DNA from: Pardosa pseudoannulata
Taxonomy: Eukaryota > Arthropoda > Arachnida > Araneae > Lycosidae
Length of the DNA stretch: 64,000 nucleotides
Direction: 5' to 3'
Assembly: GCA_032207245.1 (NCBI GenBank)
Contig: CM063503.1
Location: 64,511,566 to 64,575,565, forward strand
The position numbers and the translations under genes were made by a program. Below the pieces are notes generated by a model. The model was given only the letters and a program-made list of their open reading frames with translations, made no database searches and had not been told where the DNA came from. Shown piece by piece: positions 13,946-64,000 of the stretch. Every line of letters begins with the position of its first letter. Position 1 is the first letter of the stretch.

Positions 13946-14090
13946 ATTTGGTTTGAGGGGCAATGGTCAACATATTTGCTACACTAGGGCTGCTTAAAGC
14001 CTATTCTGAACAGCCACAAACAACCATCCAAGTAGAGATATTTGAAACCTCAAACTCCTATACTTAAAGGCAACGCCCTATCATTAGACT
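13946..14090 (-). mobile_element. SINE copy 4, degraded
   Basis: GGTTTGAGGGGC, ACTAGGGCTGCTTAAAGCC and CAGCCACAAACAACCATCC followed by a decayed tRNA-like head (GGCAACGCCCTATC). Confidence 0.7.
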
Positions 14091-14746
14091 AAGTGTTTGT
14101 TGGATATTCTTTAAGTGAGAAGGAAGCGAAAATATTTTTGAAATTAGCACCTAAACGACATACGGCTAGTTTTAAGCTTTGTGCAACTTCTTGGCCCGAA
14201 CAAGTTGGAAATCGAGCAACAGCACAGCAAGTCACGATTTTGCGTCTGTGATGCCTCGTGCAACTTAACGTAGAGTGGCGTTTACGGCTGATATGGCGTT
14301 AGTGTGCAATTTTAGTTTTTTTGTGCCATTTTCCTTAAGTGTAGTATTTACGCTTATGCGGCTATTCATACCGAAATTACAATATTTCTGTACAGAATTA
14401 AATTTAAAAAATCCTTTCAGCAACTACTAATAAAGAAACCTAGTGTAAATATCCAGTCTCTCTAAGTTAATCTAGCATTATTGCAGCTAATTCAATTTAA
14501 GGTTTATTTCAGCAAGTATGCGTTTCACAATGAGAAACTGATAAGAAATTTTAAACAGCAACTTTCAGAAATCATCCACAAAATAAGAAATGAACTTTCA
14601 AAGATTTAGATATCACACTAAAATACAAATAACTTGTTTCACTTGAGTGAGTATATGTGTGGTGGGGGATTGAACATTTGGTGCAAGCTAATGTGAATTT
14701 TGCAGTTTTGTTAACATGTATTTACAAATTATTTCCAATATTTCAG
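14091..14746. other. spacer upstream of the small gene, no exon resolved
   Basis: 14161-14300 is GC-richer and could hold a 5' exon or promoter of the 14790 gene, but no clear donor was found. Confidence 0.3.
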
Positions 14747-15540
14747 GTTTATTTGGACTTACAAAGGCCTTCAACAGTTGAAAAAAAAAATGAAGAAAAA
14801 ATTAAGTAATATTGTTTCCTCATTGCTCTTTTTGCCAATATTCATTTCTCAGTGTGCATTTAGTCAACCCCTCGAAAAAGAAGTTTTTGAAATGCTTCTC
14901 AATCCACAAGCCAAAGGAAATCTCCAGGAATCAAAACAATTCATTGGACCCAGTATTATTGGAGGACTAATGTGGCCAGTTTTACTTACCTTAACAGTGA
15001 CAGGAATTATGGCAAGGATCCCTGATGTTTTGCAAAGACTACTGTCTGGAGGAGGTCGTTACCAATATAGGACTCTTCATAAAAGATCAGCGCACAGTCA
15101 AAAGCATTTAGATAGGATAATGAAATCCCTCTTAACAGCTTTAGATACAATAGAAAATATTAATTCTGAGGCAAATGCTCAAAGATGAAAAATTTAAATA
15201 TTAACAAGATTGAAAAGTAATTTTCTGAGACTGATTGTATAAAAGGTGACCCCAAAAACACCTTTTGTGACAAAAAGTGAAGCAATATTTAAGAGGACTT
15301 TGAAGTGAAAAGGAAATTTTAAACTGTAAGATTAAAGAAGATTTTACATAAAAATTTTGAAAGATAAAAATTATGCAGTTTTAAAAAATATCACATTTTA
15401 TTGATGAATTATGTTAATACAAGTAATACATTTACAACTGACTGAATGAAGTGAAAGAACCTATGTGAAATTTCAGAAAAAAAGGTAAAAAAGACTCAAA
15501 ATAAACTTATGTATTAATAACAGCTTATAATAAATGCAAT
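14747..15540 (+). other. exon of the small plus-strand gene with UTRs
   Basis: The exon starts after the acceptor at 14745-14746 and carries 43 nt of 5' UTR. AATAAA signals at 15500-15505 and 15529-15534 could end the transcript. Upstream 5' exons were not identified. Confidence 0.45.
14790..15188 (+). CDS. small secreted or membrane protein, unknown function
   Basis: I do not recognise this family. The ATG at 14790 is chosen over an in-frame TTG upstream because it is the first ATG after a good acceptor (atatttcag, ending at 14746), has A at -3, and is followed at once by a signal peptide. The 132-residue product has a Lys-rich start, a hydrophobic core to about residue 20 and a likely cleavage after CAFS (residue 25). 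A second hydrophobic segment at about 52-75 (GPSIIGGLMWPVLLTLTVTG) is followed by an arginine/histidine-rich tail. It could be secreted or a single-pass membrane protein. The frame is open back to the acceptor, so a 5' coding exon cannot be excluded. The gene lies tail-to-tail with msn. Confidence 0.7.
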   Translation: MKKKLSNIVSSLLFLPIFISQCAFSQPLEKEVFEMLLNPQAKGNLQESKQFIGPSIIGGLMWPVLLTLTVTGIMARIPDVLQRLLSGGGRYQYRTLHKRSAHSQKHLDRIMKSLLTALDTIENINSEANAQR

Positions 15541-15898
15541 ATTAATGCATAAAATAGATGTTTCTTTTCAACTCTACAGAAAATCATTAAGTAGATCCAG
15601 TGGATGAGAATTGAGAATTAATTTTTACTACAAATCTTAAAATGCTGAGAGAAAAAAATTATCACAATACAGAATGGCAGCACTAATAAATGTTATATAA
15701 ACAAGTACATGCTTTGTTCTGAATTTTTCCATTCTGTTTTTGCTTTATAAACTGTTTAAGACAATGACACCTATTTAGCTTATAATAAATTTAAATGTAT
15801 TAAACACTTTTTACAAGTTGCGGACAAATGAGTTTAAGGTGTTATAAAACATGCACTCCACTGTTAACTATTTACAAACAAATGAATCTGTAGTTTAA

Positions 15899-17876
15899 CC
15901 CTTTCGCAATGGGCACCTCAGACACTGGACAGGGACGGCACTCTTAATACAATGCACTGTCTTGTAATGATGGCTAATTCATGATAAGCTTAACTTTTAA
16001 CAAGTTTGCATAAATTTGTGACCCAACATTTCAATTTTCGAGAAATAAGAACACTCAAGTAGTTATCAATTTTAAAACTATCCATATATTTTCTTTAGAA
16101 ATTCTATAAAACAAATTCTACAATAAAAACTTGCTTTCTCTATTTCATGTAGAAAAAATATTCAAACAATCACAACTGTATTTTACATAAACACATTTAT
16201 AAAAATATTAGAAATCTCTTTCACAAAAAGAAAAAAAGATCAGCATGAAATATCAAATCGGAAGTAATATTTCAAGGAGATAGTATATAAAATTATCTGA
16301 GACATGTATCTACAAAGTCTTATATTGCTTATCTTATAAGAACAGAGCCCAACAATAAGCTAATAGGTAAGTTGCTGCTCATTGGTACCAGAGTAGAAAT
16401 CCCACTACTGGCAGGGATGTTCATAGCTGTTAGGAATTAGCTTTAGGCAGTAGATCCTGGTCTCATTAGCTCTTGTACAAGAAAGATGCCAAAACACTCA
16501 AAACCAAGCCAAAACTCATAATAGATTATATCTTATTATTCTCCCTAATACCACTTTCTTTTTCTTCTCTTTTTGTATGTGTGAACAAACGGTACATCAT
16601 CTACAGAACTTCTCCCCCCACTTTTATTTAGGTTAAAGTAGTCTTTCTAAAAGTATTGAAGGTAAGAGTGATGATTCCACAATGAAGTTTTTTATGCACT
16701 TATCTTCATAGACTTAAAATATTTGTTCCAAACGATTCATTTTTAATTTCAGTAGTATTTTACATATTTATTATAACACAAAATAGAAGTAAGTTTCAAA
16801 GTATCCCCCTCAGTGCTTTTAACATTGTGTCCACTTTTAGTCAAATATGGTACATGTATTATTGTCAATACAAATATATACTTTTTGAACCTGAAACAAT
16901 CATATTTCTACCTGGATGGTATCTACCTTCCTCTTTAAAATCTTCTTTAAAAATTCTTAAACTTTTTATTTACTCATTATAGTACCACACAGATTTGTCT
17001 TTAAATATTCTATATATTCTACAAGTAATATAAAATTAAAATATCAGTCAACATACAAATTGTATTCTATCCTAGATAATTCTGGAATGTTCTAACCACA
17101 CATTCAAGATACATCTTGTAAAATGACTGTTTAAAAGTGGTATAACAAACATCTCATTAGTGCTGAACTACATTTCTGAATTCAGCTTTTTGATTCTCAC
17201 AAAACAAATGAAAACAATTTCCCTTGCTCCAGTGCCATATCCAAAAATGTCACTGATTTTGAAAATAGGGACTACCTCTAAGGTGACTTTGAAACTTATG
17301 CTTGGGATGCATTTTTCAAAAGATGACCAGAAAAAATAAATTTCTTTAACAATAATTATAATATTAATATTTATTGCTCTTACAAAATCAAGAGATTTCA
17401 AATCTTGAATTATTCTAGTCCAAAATGTGTCTACTGAGATACTGCTATAAGATGTAAAAGGCATGCATGCTGTAAATTTTTGTATTTAATAATAATATTT
17501 AATAATAAGTTCATGTTAGAATAGCAACAGCTACCACTTTTAAAAATATTGTTTTGGAAAATTATTGTACACAATTTATGAATTACTATTTGAATTATAA
17601 AAAATGTTTCACTAAACAATGTACAAAATATTCCTCTCAGGTCATATAGCTAAACTCTAAGAAGAATAAAACATCTAAAACCATAAAACATCTAACTGCC
17701 TAAAGTGCCAAAAACGAAAATATTCTGCAGCAATCCCTCATCACTATGTTTCATATGTATGACAAAAAAAAAAAAAATTTCTATCAATAAAATTTCATAT
17801 ATAAGACATCTGTTATCAGAGTCAATTCATATGACACACCCAGTTATATATACATGACATGCCCATCCCGAAAGGG
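15899..17876. mobile_element. piggyBac-like non-autonomous element, about 2 kb
   Basis: Inverted termini CCCTTTCGCAATGGGCA and (reverse) CCCTTTCGGGATGGGCA, flanked by TTAA at 15895-15898 and 17877-17880. Inside is plain AT-rich sequence plus a SINE. No piggyBac transposase was recognised, though a 98-codon minus frame exists at 17168-17464. Confidence 0.8.
16348..16513 (+). mobile_element. SINE copy 5
   Basis: Retains AATCCCACTACTGGCAGGG, ATAGCTGTTAGGAATTAGC, GGTCTCATTAGC and the CCAAGCCAAAAC tail. The B box is decayed. It lies inside the piggyBac-like element. Confidence 0.85.
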
Positions 17877-17880
17877 TTAA

Positions 17881-18596
17881 TGTTTAAAAATCTATTCTTG
17901 TATTCCACATTATTGCATTAGTCATACCAAGGTAAATCTCAGAATTGTGATTTTAATTACAAAACTACAGAGTTAAATTAAATTTTTGTTACAAGAAACT
18001 TATGCTGAAACAGTTAGCATATATATATATATATATAGATGGTAATTTAAGATATGAAATTACAGAAACTCTTTGGTCAGCATGGTGTCTGAAACTGGAG
18101 ACATATTAACAATAAAAATTTTTAAAAACATTCAATATCCTGTAAAAAAATTTTTACATTTCCCTCTACAGGAGTTGAAGAGAAAATTGAAAAGGTTTAT
18201 AAAAATAAAGGTACATTCTTTTATTTTTATATAACAAACTAAATCACAGTATTAAGCCACATTAACATGAAACAAATTTCAAATAATATAAAATGTAATA
18301 AATAAAAGTAAACTAAAAACATCAACAAATAAATAACAAATCAAATTTTAAAATGTTAAGAGACAGCTATTAGAATAGTAGACATAATTTTCTTGGCTCT
18401 GTATAAATGGTACAGAATGCTATAGAGGAGCAGTTAAGGATGAAAATCAGCTAGATTATTTTTTCTTTAAGAAAGAAAAAGTCCCTAATGTCAAATATGT
18501 AATGAAAAGCAGCTGCATTAAGAAAACTAATTTTCACAAGAATGCTTCTATATATACATAAATGCTTATATATGTATATATATGTATGTATGTATG

Positions 18597-18667
<71 letters not shown>

Positions 18668-18974
18668 AAGATTACGAAATTTTCAGGGAAATACATAATC
18701 TACAATCAGGAAATATATCAAAGTACTGATTATAGCACTGGGATTTCAAAATAATTAAACCTTTTATAATTTCAAGTGGTTTTTCACAAAATATTGGTAA
18801 CTGCAAAAAATCGCTGACACTTCTTCAGGACATTAATATTGTTAGTACAATGCATAATATAATAGTCTAAGATATTTCAAGGAATAATGTTGGTAAAAAT
18901 TGAAGCAAATACAAGATATTTGAACTTTTTTATTTTAATATAGAAATAAGCAAAGCAGTTAGAAGGCCAGTAAC
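17881..18974. other. 3' flank of msn with TA/ATGT microsatellites
   Basis: AT-rich, with (TA)n at 18019-18038 and (TATG)n/(TA)n at 18566-18663. No gene seen. Confidence 0.6.
18566..18663. repeat. (TATG)n then (TA)n microsatellite
   Basis: Compound repeat; produces false IYIY reading frames on both strands. Confidence 0.95.
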
Positions 18975-19223
18975 TTTATTACAACTTAAATGCATGAGCA
19001 CATTACACAAAAACCAAAACATATATGAAAACTTATTTATAAATTTGTTAAAATACTTTTCAACAAGCACAATATTCATAAATAAAAATTGCTTTAATAT
19101 TTACAAAAGTAGCAAACTGCTCATAAAAGTTATACATTGAGCAATATAATACAATTATTTTCTCACAAACACACACAATGACAGCTACATGTAAAACTTG
19201 AAGCACTTAAATTTCTTAACTCA
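18975..19223 (-). other. msn 3' UTR with candidate poly(A) signal
   Basis: Directly follows the msn stop. A canonical AATAAA (minus strand) lies at 18975-18980, about 245 nt after the stop. A longer 3' UTR is possible. Confidence 0.45.
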
Positions 19224-58723
<39,500 letters not shown>

Positions 58724-58800
58724 CTGAAAGTGGAAGTAATTTATTTTCATTATAAAACAGCAAAAGTATAATATTACAAACAGAGAATGCAATTTTTAAT

Positions 58801-58803
58801 GTA

Positions 58804-58845
<42 letters not shown>
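58801..58845. repeat. (TA)n microsatellite
   Basis: TA run just upstream of msn exon A. Confidence 0.95.
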
Positions 58846-58847
<2 letters not shown>

Positions 58848-60436
58848 TATTTTAGTTAAAATATGTAAGGAGGATCATTAAAAAATATACAAAAATTTAA
58901 ATTATTTACTAGCCAATCTGACTGAATGTATATATAAATCAGAAATATTTATCATTCTATTGTACATTCCTAATTTTTCTGCAATCATAATATTAACAAA
59001 TCCAAGAAAATAATTTTATACTAGCAAATTAATACTAGTATAAAACAACATTTTGCTAAATTATGAGCCAATTTAGCAAATGCTTATCCATAAATTAGAA
59101 TATCTCTTAAAAAAATTATTAGGTATCACTAGTTAGTAAAATGAAAACAACCAGAATACTTTGACAATCATTTAAGAGACATGACAGAAGTATCTTTCAT
59201 TCATAATTTAAGAAATTCTCAATGACATAATACTCCTAGATTATAAACTGCACTTACATTCCAAGGTATATTTTTATTTATTCTTTTATTTTTAAATACA
59301 ACAGCAATCTAAACATGTACTATAAAATTAAAAATATAAAACCACACTTAATATGTTCCTGTTAGAAATAATATTTGTTTATTCTGAAACTTATTACAAT
59401 ACTATGCAGAAAGCAAAAGAAACTTGTAGATCATTATTACTTCATATTGCAAGTTCCTTTATACAGTGAGAATTTTCTAGGGTGTTAATTCTCAGGGCTA
59501 TAATCAAGGGGAGGAGGATTCTTAAGGCATGGTCCCCCTCCTCTTTGTAACATATACCTGTACACCAAAAGTAAAGGTCACTATGTCCATTTTGAGATTC
59601 CTTCACAACCATATATAATTTCTCTATTATGGATAAAATCATTACTTCTGTTTCCAAATATTGAGAATTGGCAAACTAGAAAAAGAGCTAGCAAATATTG
59701 TTTTAAGGTAAAGAAACTCCATTTGAACATAAAACCTGATCTTTTTATACTATTTTAGTAAAGACCTGAAAGTTGTTTACAAAGCTCTTCACTAAAAACC
59801 GCAAAAACTTGTACAAATTAAAAAAAAAAAAATTTATTGTGCTCTGCTGTAAAATTTGAAATTCTTAGCATAGTGCCCTTTGCTCCCAATGCACACATGT
59901 ATAAGAACACTATTAAATGTGTGTATGTATTAAAAGTTTAAAAATTTGTAAAAATTGAAGATATGGATATATTTGAATGCATAGATGGGAGTTTAGAATA
60001 TTTTTTTCCATCAAAAGGAGGGGATTTACAAAAATGTTAGTTCAACATTTTGTTGATAGAGTGGCACTACACATAAAACAGCATTTAGTGCTGATTTGTT
60101 TAATTTGAAAGGGCCACCTGATTTGAGCCGTTCTTGAAAAGAAAATAATATAACAGCAAAATCTATTTGTCTCATTTGAATACTCTTATTTCACATGAGT
60201 ATGCAATCTCTAATTGTATAAACTTAAGTATTGGGTAGTTGTGCCGTGTGATTCTCATATTTTTTGGTTTTACAAAGATTCTTTTGTATTTTATTCCCAA
60301 AATAAAATTTATCAAGATTTCAAAAAGCAAGTAAAAAGCTTTGTGTAATGTATTTTCCCTAATCTACCCATCTCACATGCTCCTGATTCAATATAACTTA
60401 CATTTCACCGAGAATAATTTTAATTGAAGTATTAAA
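58846..60436. other. probable first-intron sequence of msn, no gene seen
   Basis: I searched by eye for the Gly-rich-loop exon on the minus strand and did not find it. A 71-codon minus frame at 59442-59657 has no recognisable domain. Confidence 0.5.
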
Positions 60437-61084
60437 CAGGGGTGATTCTAAGTAAGAAAAAAAATTTGGAACATCCTACAAAATTTTCTGAAAAAGTATA
60501 CGCTACTAATTTAAAAACTATGTTAAGGTTAATTTCTGGATGTCAAAACTAGAGCTGGGTGATATTTGAATTTTAATATTGTGATTTATCGTAAACCAAA
60601 TATCAATATATTAATATGTTCTATATATCACCTTATTATAGAGTTGCAAATATAAGTGTGTTCTGTATAAAATAATACACACACATCAATGTGTGTTGGT
60701 TATCTAGACAACAAAAATTCAATTTCTTAATCTGAATACATAAATTTAAATTGTAATATATTGCTTTAAAAAAAAAAATCACATAACTTGTTACAATTCT
60801 TTGGTAGAAAAAAGATTTGTGGACGCGTCTAAAAGAAAATAGAAAAAAAAAAGATGAGAAGAGATAAAACTTTCTGAAAATATATAAACGAATTTTGAAA
60901 AATCATTTATATATTTTTTATTTTAAGCTGAAGATGGTTTAAAAAAAAATTTTTTTTTCAACAGATTTTCCCGAAAATTCTTTTTAAATTTTCGAGGGAA
61001 ACAAAATCTTTTTTATAATTTTCGGAACAAACTCGCACAAAATTTTCGGAAAATTCGAAAATTTTCGGATCAGAATCACCCCTG
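60437..61084. mobile_element. hAT-like element with 8-bp TSD
   Basis: Perfect 13-bp inverted repeats CAGGGGTGATTCT at 60437-60449 and in reverse at 61072-61084. Flanked by GTATTAAA (60429-60436) and GTATCAAA (61085-61092), 7 of 8 identical. The right third is rich in TTTTCGG/CGAAAA. No ORF. Confidence 0.88.
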
Positions 61085-62272
61085 GTATCAAACTGTATTT
61101 CAATAATATTGCCAATCCACTTTTTTTTTACATTTACACATCCGCGTGGTTTCCAAAAATTTTCTCTGGTCTCTGAAACTTTTTACAAAGTCTTTAATTT
61201 AAAATTTACAAATCTGGCCATCGAACCAAAAATAGGGGGGAAAGGGCAGAGAAACAGTTATTTTGGTGAGAACGAAGACCAGAATTGAACCGAAAAATAA
61301 ACATCTGTTTATTTCAGTTCGATAAATGTTAAGTCATTTTGTCCCCTAAACAACTTCAATTCTTATCCAACGAACTTCACGACTTCAGTTCGTGAATCTC
61401 ATACTTAACCTCACTTGATAATCTTCAGACATCCACTTACTGATAACGTAAGTACCTATGTATTAATTTTTAAAATCGATTTGTTTTGTATACTGAAAGC
61501 ACGTTTTCTTAGCATTTATTTTAAAATGTCTATGCTTTATTTCAATAACGTAATTGAATAAGATGTCAAAACCTTTTTATTTTTTATACGATTTTGAATT
61601 TACGATTTAAAAAAAATCGCCAGATGCACACAAATTTGTTTTAACACAATTTATTTTTTGAAAAACACAGTTTAAAAACAGTAAAATGGACGATTTTCCA
61701 TTTGTCGATTTTCAGAACTGATTCAAAAGATATTTGAGGTGGAACGAAAACTTAACTGGTTGTATATGTATTATATACATATATTACGGTTCGAAGTACT
61801 GCTACAAATATAAAATACAAAATTCATTGCAACATAATAAATATAGTGGATTTTATGAAATGATAAACGTAAATGTGATTTATTGAGGTTTAGGGGGGAA
61901 AAATTAAGAATAATCTAGTTTAATTATATATTAAACTTCTCTTAAAAATAATTATTTAAAGTGAAATGGTAATATCACATGGATATCACTGGATATGAAC
62001 GTGTTAAATATGGTAAAATTATTACTAACTCAATTCGATATGAATAAAAATTATCAAATCTGTGATAGTTTTTACATGCAGCTCAAAATATTTCTGAATT
62101 CTTTGTAAGTATATATAATAAGCAATACTCTATAATTTAGGTATTTTTTAATTAAGTGTTTTAAAATAGTAAATTATTGATCTGAAAAGTTTTAATTTTT
62201 AACTTGATGTTACTGAAATTTCTGCAATTTAAATCAAATTTTTAATATTTTATTCTTGAAACACATGTATAT
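61085..62272. other. spacer, no gene recognised
   Basis: 61140-61450 is less AT-rich than the introns and ends with a GTAAGT at about 61448, so a non-coding exon is possible but unproven. Confidence 0.3.
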
Positions 62273-62276
62273 TTAA

Positions 62277-62751
62277 CACATTGTGTGCGGGTACATTTCG
62301 CAGCGGAATTGTACCCGGAGCGGTCGTTTTGCGCGTAAATTTAGCAATTCAGTTAAATCTCAATAGATCGAAAATTATTTAATTTTTTAACCAACTTTTT
62401 GTATTTTATATTGAAATATATAAACAAATATATATATAATATATAAATATACATATATAATATTTTAGCAAGGATAAATAAAAAGTTAATTTTAAATCTA
62501 AAATGATTTTTTTAATGAACCTTCCGTTTTGTGGTTCCGCATTGACTAATGTAAAAACTAGTCTTTATTTGCCTAAATTTTTCCAGAATCTGTTAGTAGA
62601 CAAGACCATTCGGCTTCGTTTTCCTGTATATACCGTAATTTTTGTACCCACAAACAAACCATGTTGTTACACTAACCCGTACTAGTACGTGACCCGCGTT
62701 CAAGTATCAATCGTCAGAAAACGTACCAGTACGTGTCCCACATACAATGTG
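62277..62751. mobile_element. piggyBac-like MITE with TTAA flanks
   Basis: Termini CACATTGTGTGCGGGTAC and (reverse) CACATTGTATGTGGGACAC, flanked by TTAA at 62273-62276 and 62752-62755. The CAC...TTG...GCGGG pattern is like known piggyBac-family ends. Subterminal GTACxxGTAC motifs occur at both ends. 475 bp, no transposase. Confidence 0.85.
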
Positions 62752-62755
62752 TTAA

Positions 62756-63908
62756 TTGAAAACATATTTCACTAGAATAATTTTTTTATTATGATGGGTG
62801 TTTGCTTAATGCCCAAAAGTATCCATCATAGAGATTTTCCCGTGATGTATTCGTAAGTGTAAAAAAAAAAAATGCATTATTTGAGTAGGTATCAGCTCAA
62901 AGTTAGAAAATATTTAATTTCAAGAAAAAAAATATGATGAGCTAAAGAGAAATTTGTTTACGAAATTGAATACAAAATAGGCAGACAGGTTCTTGTTAAA
63001 ATATGAATAGCTATATTATAATTGCGATAGCTTGTTAAAAACTATCTTGATTGTACCTTCCGAATGAAACAGATATATACGACTGAATTTTAAATACATG
63101 GACCAACTTTCGGCCTAAATCAGTACATAAATTAAAGATTACATTGACTACAAACCTAAACAGTTTTTAAAATATAACCACTGCCAGAATTTTAATAACT
63201 GTTTGTAATTGCCGAATATCGTTATCAATTCTTTATTCTACTTCTTTTGTTTTGCTAATTATAAGTGTGAAGATCAAAATAGTTTCTCCCTTTAAAGGGA
63301 AGGAGAGGGATCAACGATGTCCTAGCGCATACTCAGTGAGACCCACCCCCTATACGCCGAAAAATTGTTACATAATTGTACTCAGCGTGGAAGTTTTTTG
63401 TCCACCCTTTGTACATGCTGTCAATAAAATGTCAATTTGTTGTGTTAACCATCGGTTTATTTTTAACTAGATTTTATTTAGTAAACGTAACATACCCCAT
63501 TCCTGTCGGGACGGATGTATAATTATGACAACATAAGCCGATAGTTTTTAAATATGAACCTTTATTTTGGTAACAGCGGAAAGCAATAAGAATGGCTTTT
63601 CTAAGACTATTAATAAGAAGTTATCAAATCTATGAAACCCAACGACATTTTTAGACCAACCATCAGAAAAAATATAAAGTATTAAGTGGATAGATGATAT
63701 ATACTTAGATTTGCAGAAAAAGGGTTGTACTGAGATGAATGATAAATACTAACCAACCCAGGATTATAATTAATTGGCACTAGACGTGAAATCGAATAAA
63801 TTATATACTAACTTGCATGTTCAATCTCATAAGTAACGAAGAATCATAGGTAGATATAAACTACAACTCAGAAATAGAACTTTATCAAGTTTGATGGTGA
63901 TCTTAGAA
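62756..63908. other. spacer, no gene recognised
   Basis: A GC-richer block lies at 63285-63365 (GAGACCCACCCCCTATACGC), purpose unknown. Confidence 0.4.
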
Positions 63909-64000
63909 CAGGGGTCGGCAACCTGTTTGTCCTTAAGGGCGCAATACTAAATTTGAAAATCACCGAGGGCGCATATTTTACAGATAATCAACAGGTATAA
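63909..64000. mobile_element. hAT-like element, left end, cut by window edge
   Basis: CAGGGGTCGGCAACCTGTT followed by AAGGGCGCAATACTAAATTT is a very common hAT terminus pattern. The other end is outside the window; expected TSD octamer TCTTAGAA (63901-63908). Confidence 0.65.

Noticed and set aside
17168..17464. 98-codon minus-strand frame inside the TTAA element
   Set aside because: It does not resemble piggyBac transposase or any family I know; kept only as part of the element.
58724..64000. Search for the msn start exon with the Gly-rich loop
   Set aside because: No minus-strand stretch resembling GxGTYGxVYKG or VAIK was found by eye; the exon is probably to the right of the window.

Overview
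This is a eukaryotic nuclear window. It is very AT-rich and intron-dense, with many long (TA)n tracts and no prokaryotic-style gene packing. The protein matches and the arthropod-like linker of the main gene point to an arthropod. An arachnid, probably a spider, is my best guess, because of the AT-rich introns, the SINE style and the mariner type, but this is inference and no species marker is present.

The dominant feature is a minus-strand gene running from the right side of the window down to 19224. It is the orthologue of misshapen (msn; MAP4K4/TNIK/MINK, STE20-type GCK-IV kinase). I traced 24 coding exons by hand. They join without a reading-frame break into 2817 nt, giving 938 residues plus a stop. 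The product covers the kinase domain from helix alphaC onward (HRD, DFG and APE all intact), a proline-rich and acidic linker, and a complete C-terminal CNH domain. The exon or exons with the start codon and the ATP-binding Gly-rich loop/VAIK lysine were not found and probably lie beyond position 64000. One intron uses a GC-AG splice pair. A symmetrical 69-nt candidate cassette exon sits in the 9.1-kb intron inside the CNH domain.

A second, small plus-strand gene at 14790-15188 encodes a 132-residue protein of unknown function. It has a signal peptide and one hydrophobic segment, and it lies tail-to-tail with msn.

The rest is a layered record of mobile DNA. Bases 1-14700 hold duplicated blocks, SINE copies and several short inverted-repeat transposons. 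The clearest is a hAT-like element (6203-7624) with a perfect 8-bp target duplication, which contains a TTAA-flanked piggyBac-like element that itself contains a long (TA)n tract. Further TTAA or CTAG elements lie at 15899-17876, 46519-46760 and 62277-62751, and further hAT-like elements at 12570-12746, 60437-61084, (less certain) 7963-8229 and 53128-53846, and at the right edge. The msn introns contain a degraded LINE (50580-51900), a mariner transposase relic (54625-54990), a protein-like relic near 35985-36335 and several copies of a tRNA-derived SINE. Nothing here is a bacterial operon, CRISPR array or similar system. The most notable items are the candidate CNH cassette exon, the GC-AG intron, the nested transposons with readable target-site duplications, and a tandem repeat carrying two RFX X-box motifs.
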